A stretch of 64,000 nucleotides of DNA from Bacillota bacterium. GTDB taxonomy: Bacteria; Bacillota; Clostridia; Acetivibrionales; DSM-1351. The position numbers were made by a program, and so were the translations under genes. The first letter of the stretch is position 1. Each line of letters opens with the position of its first letter. The stretch spans positions 1-64,000 of the forward strand of contig JAEVZU010000022.1 in assembly GCA_023392075.1 (NCBI GenBank). Direction: 5' to 3'. Shown in pieces: positions 48,775-57,037 of the stretch. The notes under the pieces were generated by a model. The model searched no databases, had not been told where the DNA came from, and worked only from the letters and a program-made list of their open reading frames with translations.

Positions 48775-51156
48775 TTACACCTGCCTTTCCATCCAGTTAT
48801 CACAAGCTTTTGCATTTGGCCATAGCTGAGGTCTGCTGGCTATGGGGAATTTACAAAGGATCAGTCCTTTCAGTTCATCTTCTTCCTTAAGGCCATCCCA
48901 TTCACAATATTGGCAATCTTCACATTTCCCTATAGGTACATTGTCTTTCAGGATGTCTAAGTACCCAGGAATCATATCCCTTAGATTTTCAAAGAATTCT
49001 ATAATTGCTTCTTTCATCTCAAAATTGGCGTGTTCATGTACTATCTGTATATCCTGATCATTGATAATCTTTGCTGCCATAAGTGTCCCATAGAGCCTGT
49101 GAATGATTTCATGGGCTGCACGTTCAGGGATCTTCTCCACAACTTGGACAGCTGCTGCTTCGATTGGCTTGTCCTTAAGCTCTGTTTCGAGCTCCCGTAT
49201 TCTATTTTGAAGAGTAGAAATTAATTTCGGATCCTGATCAGCCTGGTCTTTTAATTCATCTATTTGATCCTTAAGTTCCTCAAGTTCACCTTCCAGCCTG
49301 TCCGCTTTACGTTCAGCATCAAAGGCCTTTGTGATTGCCTGTTGCTTTTCAATCCGGAGAGTCTCCTGCTGTTTCCTTGATTCTTCAAAACGGTCCTTCC
49401 ATTCGGCTTCCTTTTCCTTATACTGTTTGTGAGTGGTGATATCACCAGAGAGAACCTGTTCCTGGAGCTCTTTAGGGGCTGAAGGTTTAGAAATTTCATA
49501 AATAAGTGAATCAGGCAATTGTTCCAATTCATTCGCTTGTTCCAAATTGGAACAAACAAATTCGTACCGGCTAATTAATCTGTAAACGTGAGTTTTTGTG
49601 AAACCTCCCAATGTATACCATTGCTCAAAGCACCCGTATCCTCGTTTAGACAGAACATCCTGTGCCTCTTTTAGTTCTTTACCAATTAGCGTTTTTGCCT
49701 TACCAGATATCGCTGTTATTCTGAACGCTTTATCTCTCAAAAAATCAGCTGTCTCATCGTCCACTGTGGAGTAGTCAAAAGTAACTGTCTCAACAGATTT
49801 AGTATCAATTTCAGCCAGATCGTTCGCGATTTCGGGTACCTGAGTGTCAATTTCAGAGGTGCCGTTCACTCTTTCTACAGTTTTTTTGTATACACCGCAA
49901 TCAATATCATATTTACTGTATATGTTTTTAATCACGCTCTTTAGTGCACTATCTCTTACCAAGAGTACTGAGCACCCATCATTATGGCTGCAGAAGCAAG
50001 GGCAATCCTCTCTCATTTCATTACAGCCTGATTCAGTACCAATACGGGGCTTTTTCTTTTCAGGCTGTTTATCGGTTAAGTCATCCTCCTGGGCATCAAT
50101 TGTATAATCTGTGGTATCAGGATTGCTAATAGCCTCATATTGTTTTAAAACCTTTTCAGATTTACATCCGAGGCCTTCAACCGCGTCAAGAACATCTCTG
50201 TTAAACCCTTCACTTTGTGGATCTTCTTCTCCAAACAAGCAATTACAATTACTGTCATTAAATGGGCAACGGTCCTGGTTGCAGTTCGGGCATTCCATTT
50301 CATTAGAGTCGCCGCTCCATTTATCGTCCCAATTGGGATCATCAATATAAATAGAACTCTCTCCTCCAGGAGTATACTGTGGGCAGTCTCCTGTTGGCTT
50401 AAAATCTCCATCCTTGGGATGCTCGGAGCACTTTACCTTACCGGATTTATCACTATCTTTTACAAACATGCACGTTGTGCAGTCTTCCTTCACTTCCTCA
50501 ACCTCCTGCTCTGCCGACTCAAAATTGTTGCAGGCCACTTGATTTATTGATACACGGCGCTTTTTTAATTCGCATTTACGGTATTCTACAGATTCACCAT
50601 AATCAATCGCATGATCACAGGCTCCACACTTCATGAAGTCCTTCCACATCTTATTGATTTGGTCTATAGGATCAGACTTTTTCTCGCTGAAAAACTTCTC
50701 AATCAATTCCCGCTTGGCCGCCATCCCCTTTTTGTTTGCACTGCAGCTGATAGACAGTGTACGTCGGCAGTCTGCCATGTGATCCGCATTATAGCTGGCA
50801 CTTATGTCAGGCTGATCTTTGCAATACTGGCGTATCTGTTCCATTAACTGATGATCCAGGCTGTTTATATTTAACGTATTTTTATCATCCAGGCTGCCGG
50901 TCCACTCAGTTTTGTTATTAGGCTTTTTGGATCCGGCTCTACACTCAAAACGAATATGCTTTTTGTTTTCTCCCCAGCCTTCGGTAACGTCGACTACATA
51001 GGGGCATGTCCGACATTCCACATGTTCGATATCGTCCTTAACCTTTAAAGGATCTGTTGCGCTGGGCAGAAGCTTTAATTCATAGCCCGTTACGTCCGCA
51101 TTTGTGGACTTCGGGAATTCAATTCCGCACTTTGTCCAATACGTTTTTTTTGCCAA
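48775..51156 (-). CDS. Large Cys-rich phage protein with coiled coil, 793 aa
   Basis: Residues 1-420 hold many Cys pairs (HVECRTCPYVV, KCGACDHAI, CTTCMFVKDS, CPNCNQDRCPF, CFCSHNDGCSVL), separated by acidic linkers, as in a chain of zinc sites. A helix-turn-helix-like TLGGFTKTHVYRLISRYEF follows near 540, then a coiled coil (LEGELEELKDQIDELKDQAD), then CEDCQYCEW and a final Cys pair. One of the first early genes after Cro. Clostridial phages carry relatives of this gene; its role is not known. It may take over host transcription or shut off the host, by position. Confidence 0.6.
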   Translation of the reverse strand: MAKKTYWTKCGIEFPKSTNADVTGYELKLLPSATDPLKVKDDIEHVECRTCPYVVDVTEGWGENKKHIRFECRAGSKKPNNKTEWTGSLDDKNTLNINSLDHQLMEQIRQYCKDQPDISASYNADHMADCRRTLSISCSANKKGMAAKRELIEKFFSEKKSDPIDQINKMWKDFMKCGACDHAIDYGESVEYRKCELKKRRVSINQVACNNFESAEQEVEEVKEDCTTCMFVKDSDKSGKVKCSEHPKDGDFKPTGDCPQYTPGGESSIYIDDPNWDDKWSGDSNEMECPNCNQDRCPFNDSNCNCLFGEEDPQSEGFNRDVLDAVEGLGCKSEKVLKQYEAISNPDTTDYTIDAQEDDLTDKQPEKKKPRIGTESGCNEMREDCPCFCSHNDGCSVLLVRDSALKSVIKNIYSKYDIDCGVYKKTVERVNGTSEIDTQVPEIANDLAEIDTKSVETVTFDYSTVDDETADFLRDKAFRITAISGKAKTLIGKELKEAQDVLSKRGYGCFEQWYTLGGFTKTHVYRLISRYEFVCSNLEQANELEQLPDSLIYEISKPSAPKELQEQVLSGDITTHKQYKEKEAEWKDRFEESRKQQETLRIEKQQAITKAFDAERKADRLEGELEELKDQIDELKDQADQDPKLISTLQNRIRELETELKDKPIEAAAVQVVEKIPERAAHEIIHRLYGTLMAAKIINDQDIQIVHEHANFEMKEAIIEFFENLRDMIPGYLDILKDNVPIGKCEDCQYCEWDGLKEEDELKGLILCKFPIASRPQLWPNAKACDNWMERQV

Positions 51157-51202
51157 ATTTCCACCTTCTTTCTATAACTTGTCCTATAATTGTTCAAAAA
51201 AA

Positions 51203-51415
51203 TTATTTAACTTCAATTTCTGTTTCCGAACGATTAATAGATTGAGATCTAAAGTACCTTAGGCCAATGGCAACAATTCTTTTTAAGGATTCTTGTATTT
51301 CTTCAGGTGTTCGGTTAATATAAGCACTGTTTGATACCTTAAGAGTCGTGTTACCAATTTTGTACTCTTCAACAATGCTATCTGGCTTTGCTTCAAATTT
51401 ATGCATTTTGGTCAC
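51203..51415 (-). CDS. Small early protein, 70 aa
   Basis: MTKMHKFEAKPDSIVEEYKI and TTLKVSNSAYINRTPEEIQE. GGTGACC ahead of the ATG. Lies between Cro and the 793-aa gene. The YINRTPEEI motif occurs in small early phage proteins; function unknown. Confidence 0.55.
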   Translation of the reverse strand: MTKMHKFEAKPDSIVEEYKIGNTTLKVSNSAYINRTPEEIQESLKRIVAIGLRYFRSQSINRSETEIEVK

Positions 51416-51521
51416 CTCAGTACATTTTATGGATAGTAGCTTGTATAATGTTCTAGGATATTTGTCTGAGTTTGATAATTTACATCTTCAACTCACGCTT
51501 GGGATAAGTTATTACCCGTCA

Positions 51522-51548
51522 AACAAGTTCAACGTCATTGAACTTGTT
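51522..51548. promoter_or_regulatory. Operator-like 27-bp palindrome over the 3' end of cro
   Basis: Perfect 11-bp arms AACAAGTTCAA and TTGAACTTGTT around CGTCA. The half-site GTTCAA/TTGAAC is shared with the two palindromes upstream of cro and cI. It covers the cro stop at 51535. It lacks a T-run, so it is an operator rather than a terminator. Confidence 0.7.
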
Positions 51549-51753
51549 GTGTAAAAAAATATACCTGAATTTCCGATTCTGGTATCTCCAAAAAGCGTGA
51601 CGCTGAGACAATCTCATCCTGAGTAAAAAATACCTTACCGTTGAGTTTCAATGAGAGCGTCCTTTCTGATACCCCCATTTTTTTTGCGAACACAGATTGC
51701 GTACCGAATTTTTCTACAATTCTACCACGCAATTTATTATAATCAAATGCCAT
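51535..51753 (-). CDS. Cro-like repressor (DUF739 type)
   Basis: 72 residues. FDYNKLRGRIVEKFGTQSVF and AKKMGVSERTLSLKLNGKVF form the helix-turn-helix; KVFFTQDEIVSASRFLEIPE follows the DUF739 pattern of short Gram-positive Cro proteins. First gene of the leftward early operon, from the promoter at 51796-51824. Antagonist of the rightward repressor gene. Confidence 0.9.
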   Translation of the reverse strand: MAFDYNKLRGRIVEKFGTQSVFAKKMGVSERTLSLKLNGKVFFTQDEIVSASRFLEIPESEIQVYFFTQQVQ

Positions 51754-51770
51754 ACTTTTTCCTCCTCTCT

Positions 51771-51789
51771 AGTTCAATGTCTTTGAACT
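51771..51789. promoter_or_regulatory. Operator near the early-promoter start point
   Basis: AGTTCAATGTCTTTGAACT, a palindrome with the same GTTCAA half-site. It sits directly downstream of the -10 box of the leftward promoter and over the probable start of transcription. Confidence 0.75.
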
Positions 51790-51795
51790 ACTTTG

Positions 51796-51824
51796 AATAT
51801 AACACCCTCCCAAATGAATGTCAA
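51796..51824 (-). promoter_or_regulatory. Leftward early promoter (P-cro)
   Basis: On the minus strand TTGACA (51824-51819), 17-nt spacer, TATATT (51801-51796). Near-perfect consensus. Reads into cro and the early operon. Confidence 0.88.
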
Positions 51825-51860
51825 TATTAATGTTCAAAATTATTTAACTTTCTAAACTTT

Positions 51861-51882
51861 ATCTTGAACTTTTGTTCAAGAT
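51861..51882. promoter_or_regulatory. Operator over the repressor promoter
   Basis: ATCTTGAAC, TTTT, GTTCAAGAT: perfect 9-bp arms. It contains the -35 box of the rightward promoter, so binding there would switch the repressor gene off. Confidence 0.8.
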
Positions 51883-51892
51883 ATGTTATATT
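51864..51892 (+). promoter_or_regulatory. Rightward repressor promoter (P-cI)
   Basis: TTGAAC (51864-51869), 17-nt spacer, TATATT (51887-51892). The start of transcription would be close to 51899, only about 17 nt before the TTG start at 51916, so the leader is very short. Confidence 0.8.
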
Positions 51893-51915
51893 CATTTGGA
51901 AAGGTGGGAGAAAAA

Positions 51916-52383
51916 TTGGAAAAATTGAGTACAGCTGATAGGCTTAAGGAAATTATGAAATCTCAGAATTTAAGGCAGGTAGATATATTGGAAAAGGCAC
52001 AGCCTTTCTGTAAAGAATACAATATAAAGATGAATAAATCTGATCTAAGTCAATATGTATCTGGACTTGTGGAACCTGGACAAGACAAATTAACAATTTT
52101 AGGAATGGCACTTGGAGTAAGTGAAGCATGGTTAATGGGTTATGATGTTCCAATGTTACCTACAAATACAAACCAAAAAAAAGAAAACTTTTCTATTTCT
52201 CAAAAAGAACAAACTCTTTTATATAGATATAGCGTATTAGACGATAAAGGCAGACATACAGTGGACACAATATTGGAAATGGAATACAACAGATGCAGTA
52301 AAATTCACGTTGTGGCTGCCCACAATGACAATGATTCACCAGAGCAGCTAAAACTTATGAGAAAGGATCTTAACGAATTATAA
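51916..52383 (+). CDS. CI-type phage repressor (helix-turn-helix)
   Basis: 155 residues from TTG 51916, which has AGGTGGGAG 5 nt upstream; the ATG 33 nt earlier would precede the promoter's likely start. STADRLKEIMKSQNLRQVDI and NKSDLSQYVSGLVEPGQDKL form an XRE-type helix-turn-helix, ending GVSEAWLMGYD, as in LexA-less repressors of clostridial phages. No peptidase domain is present, so relief of repression probably depends on the ImmA-like protein encoded next. Confidence 0.88.
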   Translation: MEKLSTADRLKEIMKSQNLRQVDILEKAQPFCKEYNIKMNKSDLSQYVSGLVEPGQDKLTILGMALGVSEAWLMGYDVPMLPTNTNQKKENFSISQKEQTLLYRYSVLDDKGRHTVDTILEMEYNRCSKIHVVAAHNDNDSPEQLKLMRKDLNEL

Positions 52384-52410
52384 TATTTTCACATATATCT
52401 GAGGTAGCTT

Positions 52411-52875
52411 ATGAACAAATATGAAGCACTTATTACTAAAGCTAAAAGTGATGATTTATATATAATTGAAAAGACCTTTTATTCTGATGCTAAAGGGCTT
52501 ATAAAAGATAATAAAATTGCCATAAATACCGTGATATCTACTTCTATCGAAAAAACCTGTGTATTAGCTGAAGAGCTTGGCCATTATTATACATCTGCCG
52601 GTGACATTCTTGATCAATCATTAACTGAGAACCGAAAACAGGAGACTCTCGCACGACGGTGGGCACACAAAGAACTTATACCTTTATCAACTTTTATTGA
52701 AGCATATGAAGTCGGAGTCAAAAATCGCTATGAACTGGCAGAGTTTTTGGAAGTTACAGAAGAATTCATATCCGAAGCTTTAGCCCATTACAAAAATAAA
52801 TTTGGTTTATATTATACTTTAGAGAAATACATAATTTACTTTGATCCATTAGGGGTCTATAAAATGTTTCCGTAG
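52411..52875 (+). CDS. ImmA/IrrE-type metallopeptidase
   Basis: 154 residues. CVLAEELGHYYTSAGDILD carries an E-x2-H-like zinc motif (EELGHYYT instead of HExxH), as in phage ImmA proteins (AEELGHYYT). Probably cleaves the neighbouring repressor on DNA damage, as ImmA does for ImmR in ICEBs1. Same operon as the repressor (27-bp gap). Confidence 0.88.
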   Translation: MNKYEALITKAKSDDLYIIEKTFYSDAKGLIKDNKIAINTVISTSIEKTCVLAEELGHYYTSAGDILDQSLTENRKQETLARRWAHKELIPLSTFIEAYEVGVKNRYELAEFLEVTEEFISEALAHYKNKFGLYYTLEKYIIYFDPLGVYKMFP

Positions 52876-52932
52876 TGTGTCGTTCCTTCATGAGGGATGT
52901 TGACTGAAATAAATAAAGGGATGTGTTTAATT

Positions 52933-54522
52933 ATGAAACAGTATTGTATTTATCTGCGTAAAAGCAGAACAGATCTAGAGGCTGAAGCGAGGGGCGAAGG
53001 TGAAACCCTTGCCCGTCATGAGACGTCCCTCCTGGAACTTGCAAAACGGTTAAAAATTAATGTAACAGAAATATATAGGGAAATAGTATCCGGAGAAACT
53101 ATAGATGACCGTCCTGTAATGCAACATGTTCTGAACGAAGTCGAACAGGAGATTTGGACCGGGGTCCTTGTTATGGAGGTTGAACGACTCGCCCGTGGAG
53201 ATACTAAAGATCAGGGTATTGTTGCGCAGACTTTTAAATATAGTAATACCAAAATAATCACTCCTGTAAAAACATACGATCCAAACAACGAATATGACGA
53301 AGAATATTTTGAGTTTGGACTATTTATGAGCCGAAGAGAATATAACACCACAAAGCGCAGGTTACAAGGTGGACGTATTACTTCTGTAAAAGAAGGAAAA
53401 TATGTAGGCAATAAACCCCCTTACGGATATGTACGGGAAAAGCTTTATAAACAAAAAGGATATACACTTAGAATTAATCCTGAACAATCTGAAATAGTAA
53501 AAATGATATTTGAATTATATACTAAAGGTGAGTCACAAGCCGATGGTAAAATAGAACGTCTGGGGGCATCCCTTATTGTACGCAAGCTGAATAATTTGAA
53601 AATACCCTCAATGAAAGGAGGCGTGTGGGTACCGACAACAATATACAGTATCCTACGTAATCCGGTATACATAGGTAAAATACGCTGGAACTCTAGGCCG
53701 ACAATAAAGAAGATGGTAAATGGCCAAATACAGAAGAAGCGTCCGCGCGCCAAACCTGAAGAATGGACTTTGGTAAATGGATTACATGAGGCTATCATAG
53801 ACAATGAAACATGGATTACGGCGCAAAATTACTTATCTTCCAATACACCTACTCCGGTTCCTTCCGACAAAAGTATAAAAAATCCCATAGCTGGTTTAAT
53901 AGTATGTGGCTTTTGCGGTAGACGTATGGTAAGAAGGCCATACTCTGACAAAAATCCAGATACATTGATGTGTGCATCCACTGCATGTAAAAATATTAGT
54001 TCTCAATTGTCCTATGTTGAAGATCGGCTTATTCAATTACTTAGGGGCTGGCTGGACAAATATAAATTAGATCTTGCTACTATTACAAATAGTAATTTAC
54101 AATCAAGTGTTCAAATTAATGTTATAAAAAAGTCTGTAAAAAAACTTGACGATGAGTTAAAAAATCTTGAAAAACAAACTAATAATATTCATGATCTTTT
54201 GGAGCAAGGTGTTTATACTGTTGAAAAGTTCCTTGAAAGATCCAGAAATTTAACAAATAGGATTGATGAAATCAATTCTGAGAGAAAATTATTAGTGGAA
54301 GATATCAAACAACAATCTTACAGGGAAGAAAACCAAAAAGTTATTATTCCTAAAGTTGAAAAGATTATCGAATTGTATGATGTGATTGATGATCCAGTAA
54401 TAAAGAATGAATTACTTATAGAAGTTATTGAAAAAGCTGTTTACACCAAAAAGGTAAATGGTAGGTGGCATAATAAACCTGATGACTTTGAACTCATTTT
54501 ATATCCGAAATTGCCCAAATAG
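52933..54522 (+). CDS. int: Large serine integrase
   Basis: 529 residues from ATG 52933 with AAAGGGATG upstream. QYCIYLRKSRTDLEAEARGE has the nucleophile Ser of the resolvase domain; LVMEVERLARGDTKDQGIVA and YEFGLFMSRREYNTTKRRLQ-like blocks follow; NPIAGLIVCGFCGRRMVRRP begins the zinc ribbon (Cys pairs CGFCG and CASTACKN), then a coiled coil (KKLDDELKNLEKQTNNIHDL). It recombines attP with attB in cotJC; 26 bp separate its stop from attR. Excision would need a directionality factor, not identified. Confidence 0.96.
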   Translation: MKQYCIYLRKSRTDLEAEARGEGETLARHETSLLELAKRLKINVTEIYREIVSGETIDDRPVMQHVLNEVEQEIWTGVLVMEVERLARGDTKDQGIVAQTFKYSNTKIITPVKTYDPNNEYDEEYFEFGLFMSRREYNTTKRRLQGGRITSVKEGKYVGNKPPYGYVREKLYKQKGYTLRINPEQSEIVKMIFELYTKGESQADGKIERLGASLIVRKLNNLKIPSMKGGVWVPTTIYSILRNPVYIGKIRWNSRPTIKKMVNGQIQKKRPRAKPEEWTLVNGLHEAIIDNETWITAQNYLSSNTPTPVPSDKSIKNPIAGLIVCGFCGRRMVRRPYSDKNPDTLMCASTACKNISSQLSYVEDRLIQLLRGWLDKYKLDLATITNSNLQSSVQINVIKKSVKKLDDELKNLEKQTNNIHDLLEQGVYTVEKFLERSRNLTNRIDEINSERKLLVEDIKQQSYREENQKVIIPKVEKIIELYDVIDDPVIKNELLIEVIEKAVYTKKVNGRWHNKPDDFELILYPKLPK

Positions 54523-54547
54523 TTATAATTATCACCGATAACATATC

Positions 54548-54564
54548 GGCACTGAAGAATTGGC
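54548..54564 (+). repeat. attR core, with phage arm from 54537
   Basis: GGCACTGAAGAATTGGC, identical to attL. The left arm GATAACATATCGGC (54537-54550) is a near-inverse of GCCAACATGTTATC at attL (12 of 14 matches). The host side continues in frame as CotJC. Confidence 0.9.
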
Positions 54565-54970
54565 TCATATGGAAATAATTTCTGCAATTGTTTACCAGCT
54601 CACCAAGGATTTAACAGTTGAAGAGATTAAAAAGAGCGGCTTTGATACCTATTTTGTGGATCATACACTTGCAGTATATCCCATAGCTGCATCCGGAATG
54701 CCTTTTACAGCCACCTACTTCCAATCAAAAGGTGACCCTATTACAGATTTAATAGAAGACCTGGCAGCTGAACAGAAAGCAAGAACGACTTATGACAATA
54801 TTCTAAGACTCGCGGATGATCCTGATGTTAAAGACCCTATAAAATTCCTCCGAGAGAGAGAAGTAGTTCATTTCCAGAGATTTGGCGAGGCCTTGAGAGT
54901 AGTTCAGGAAAATCTGGATTCCAGGAATTATTATGCCTTTAATCCTGCGTTTGATAATAAGCCCAGATGA
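54548..54970 (+). pseudogene. cotJC: cotJC 3' fragment (manganese-catalase-like spore coat protein), split by the prophage
   Basis: The open part reads ELAHMEIISAIVYQLTKDLT, then FDTYFVDHTLAVYPIAASGM, FTATYFQSKGDPITDLIEDL, AEQKARTTYDNILRLADDPD and FLREREVVHFQRFGEALRVV, which is the C-terminal two thirds of CotJC and keeps the dimanganese ligands (E-x2-H of LAHME and EREVVHFQ). The N-terminal part is missing because the prophage sits in TGTEELAH. Proteins of this family coat the spore and may remove peroxide. The fragment has no start of its own. Confidence 0.9.
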
Positions 54971-54994
54971 TGCAGTTTCCTTCAACAAATTAGT

Positions 54995-55030
54995 AAGGCT
55001 CCCTGAATTGTTCATAGGAGCCTTAATTTA
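54995..55030 (+). terminator. Terminator after cotJC
   Basis: AAGGCTCC (54995-55002) pairs with GGAGCCTT (55017-55024), followed by AATTTAT. Also able to end the leftward transcript of the kduI-kduD operon. Confidence 0.8.
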
Positions 55031-55114
55031 TACTCAGTTAATATAACTTTTTACACAGACAGAAGCTTTTACTGTGATTTTATCAATATATTTTCCATAG
55101 ATTATTTGGATAGA

Positions 55115-55918
55115 TTATTTGGGTTGTTTCCCTATATAAGCCAATATTCCTCCATCTACATAAAGTATGTGGCCATTTACAAAATCTGAAGCTGAAGATG
55201 CCAGAAAAATAGCCGGGCCCTGTAGATCTGCCGCTTCTCCCCAACGTGCCGCCGGAGTTTTTGCAATTATAAACTGGTCAAACGGGTGTCTGGAGCCATC
55301 AGGCTGCAGTTCACGAAGAGGTGCTGTCTGCGGAGTTGCAATATAACCCGGACCGATGCCGTTACACTGGATGTTGAACTCCCCGTATTCCGAGGCAATG
55401 TTTTTAGTAAGCATTTTGAGTCCGCCCTTTGCGGCTGCATATGCGGCTACGGTTTCACGTCCAAGTTCACTCATCATTGAGCAAATATTTATTATTTTAC
55501 CGTGACCGCTTTTTATCATGCCCGGTATAACTGCTTTTGAAACAATGAAAGGCGCATTCAGATCTACATCTATAACCTGCCTGAATTCCTCGGCACTCAT
55601 TTCACACATTGGAATACGCTTTATAATACCAGCATTATTCACAAGAATATCAATTGTTCCGATATCGTTTTCAATCTGTGCAACCATCTCATTTACTTTT
55701 GCTTCATCGGTTACATCACATACATAGCCATGTGCCCTTATACCCTTTTCTGCATATGCCGCAATTCCCTTATCGACGAATTCCTGCTTTATATCGTTGA
55801 ATACAATGGTTGCTCCCGCTTCTGCAAATGCGCTTGCAATTGCAAAACCAATACCGTAAGACGCTCCTGTTACCAGCGCTGTTTTACCCTCCAGTGAAAA
55901 CTGCTTTAACAAACTCAT
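55115..55918 (-). CDS. kduD: Short-chain dehydrogenase, gluconate 5-dehydrogenase/KduD-like
   Basis: 267 residues with AGGAGAGGGAG before the ATG. TGASYGIGFAIASAF (NAD(P)-binding), NNAGIIKRIPMCEMS, and YAAAKGGLKMLTKNI (Tyr-x3-Lys) are the SDR active sites; GYIATPQTAPLRELQPDGSR and VDGGILAYIG are typical of gluconate 5-dehydrogenase and 2-deoxy-gluconate 3-dehydrogenase. Being 54 bp after kduI, it most likely reduces or oxidises the keto-uronate produced there in pectin/uronate breakdown. Distinguishing KduD from gluconate 5-dehydrogenase by sequence alone is not certain. Confidence 0.85.
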   Translation of the reverse strand: MSLLKQFSLEGKTALVTGASYGIGFAIASAFAEAGATIVFNDIKQEFVDKGIAAYAEKGIRAHGYVCDVTDEAKVNEMVAQIENDIGTIDILVNNAGIIKRIPMCEMSAEEFRQVIDVDLNAPFIVSKAVIPGMIKSGHGKIINICSMMSELGRETVAAYAAAKGGLKMLTKNIASEYGEFNIQCNGIGPGYIATPQTAPLRELQPDGSRHPFDQFIIAKTPAARWGEAADLQGPAIFLASSASDFVNGHILYVDGGILAYIGKQPK

Positions 55919-55972
55919 GCTCCCTCTCCTCTCAAAAATACATAGTTTTTATCTACATAATCATTCTAATCT

Positions 55973-56836
55973 TTATCTCAGATCCTTCATCGCTACGGCA
56001 TCCATATCATTGAAGGCCTGATTTTCACCCACCATACCCCATATGAAAGTGTAGGCCCTGGAACCGGCTCCCGCATGTATTGACCAGCTTGGTGAAATAA
56101 TGGCCTCCTCATTCCGGACAACTATATGCCTGGTCTCAGAAGGTTCGCCCATATAATGCATTACAAATGCATTCTCGGGTATATCAAAGTATAAGTAAAC
56201 TTCCATACGTCTGTCGTGGGTATGACAGGGCATTGTGTTCCATACACTTCCGGGTTTGAGGGAAGTCATTCCCATAACCAGCTGACAGCTTTCTACCTGG
56301 CCCGGAAGTATGTATTTGCAAATGACTCTGTGGTTGGATTCATCGAGACTGCCAAGTTCAACCTTGTTCTCATCTTTTATTATTACAACACCTTCTTCAG
56401 AATTGCCCTCTTTTTTTATCAAAACCGTAGGGTAGGCTTTGTGAGCAGGGGCACTGTTTAAATAGAACTTTGCCGGATTACTGCCATCCCGGCTGGCAAA
56501 AGAAATATCCCGTACCCCCATCCCGATATACATACCATCCCTGGAATCCACTTCATAGGTTCTGCCATCAATTGTAATGTCGCCTTTTCCCCCGATATTA
56601 ATGATTCCCAGCTCTCTTCTCTGAAGGAAACAATCGGCTCGCAGCTCTTCTCCTGCCGTTAGTTTTAAGCTGCCGGATACAGGGGTTGCCGTTCCGGTTA
56701 TGATTCGGTCTATATGGCTGTATACCAGCTTAATCTCATCGGGCTGAAATAATCCCTGTATTAAAAACTCTTCTCTCAATCTTTCCGTCGTGTAATTTTT
56801 CACATCTTTAGGTGATGCAGCTGTTCGAATTTCCAT
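55973..56836 (-). CDS. kduI: 5-dehydro-4-deoxy-D-glucuronate isomerase
   Basis: 287 residues from ATG 56836 with GGTGGG upstream. IRTAASPKDVKNYTTERLRE, GGKGDITIDGRTYEVDSRDG, VWNTMPCHTHDRRMEVYLYF (metal-binding His-x-His and Glu) and SPSWSIHAGAGSRAYTFIWG are the KduI cupin signatures. It isomerises the unsaturated uronic acid from pectin or hyaluronan to a keto form. First gene of the operon with kduD; an AraC-type regulator is divergent. Confidence 0.95.
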   Translation of the reverse strand: MEIRTAASPKDVKNYTTERLREEFLIQGLFQPDEIKLVYSHIDRIITGTATPVSGSLKLTAGEELRADCFLQRRELGIINIGGKGDITIDGRTYEVDSRDGMYIGMGVRDISFASRDGSNPAKFYLNSAPAHKAYPTVLIKKEGNSEEGVVIIKDENKVELGSLDESNHRVICKYILPGQVESCQLVMGMTSLKPGSVWNTMPCHTHDRRMEVYLYFDIPENAFVMHYMGEPSETRHIVVRNEEAIISPSWSIHAGAGSRAYTFIWGMVGENQAFNDMDAVAMKDLR

Positions 56837-57037
56837 GTTATCCCACCACAACCTTTCTTACGTCAATAAATTAAAATGCAAAATACTTTCGCAAGTACAG
56901 CCTTTGCAACTTTGCAATTTCAGTATATCAGTCCGGTTATGCTAATTCTTGTGATAAATTTTCATAAATATTGCAAATATTGAACAAACAATTTATAATT
57001 GAGTTAACTCATAACCTTATTTATAGGAGGAAATTTA
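56837..57037. promoter_or_regulatory. Divergent promoter region between kduI and the AraC-type regulator
   Basis: AT-rich, with two direct TTGCAA-type elements (TTTGCAACTTTGCAA) on the kduI side and a GAGTTAACTC palindrome near the AraC gene; these are plausible activator sites. No clear -35/-10 pair was fixed. Confidence 0.4.

Larger units (their letters stand above)
3462..54564. mobile_element. Prophage, contractile-tailed, serine-integrase type, about 51.1 kb
   Basis: Bounded by the direct repeat GGCACTGAAGAATTGGC at 3462-3478 and 54548-54564. It contains integrase, lysis-lysogeny switch, replication and recombination genes, packaging, head, P2-like contractile tail, and lysis genes in the usual order, so it looks complete. 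Apart from a frameshift in the SbcD-SbcC fusion, no essential gene is visibly broken. The head genes are lambda-like and the tail genes P2-like. Cargo genes lie next to attL and between the early and late operons. Confidence 0.95.

Noticed and set aside
51522..51548. Terminator of the rightward or leftward transcript
   Set aside because: Long perfect stem but no run of T on either strand, and the half-sites match the switch operators.
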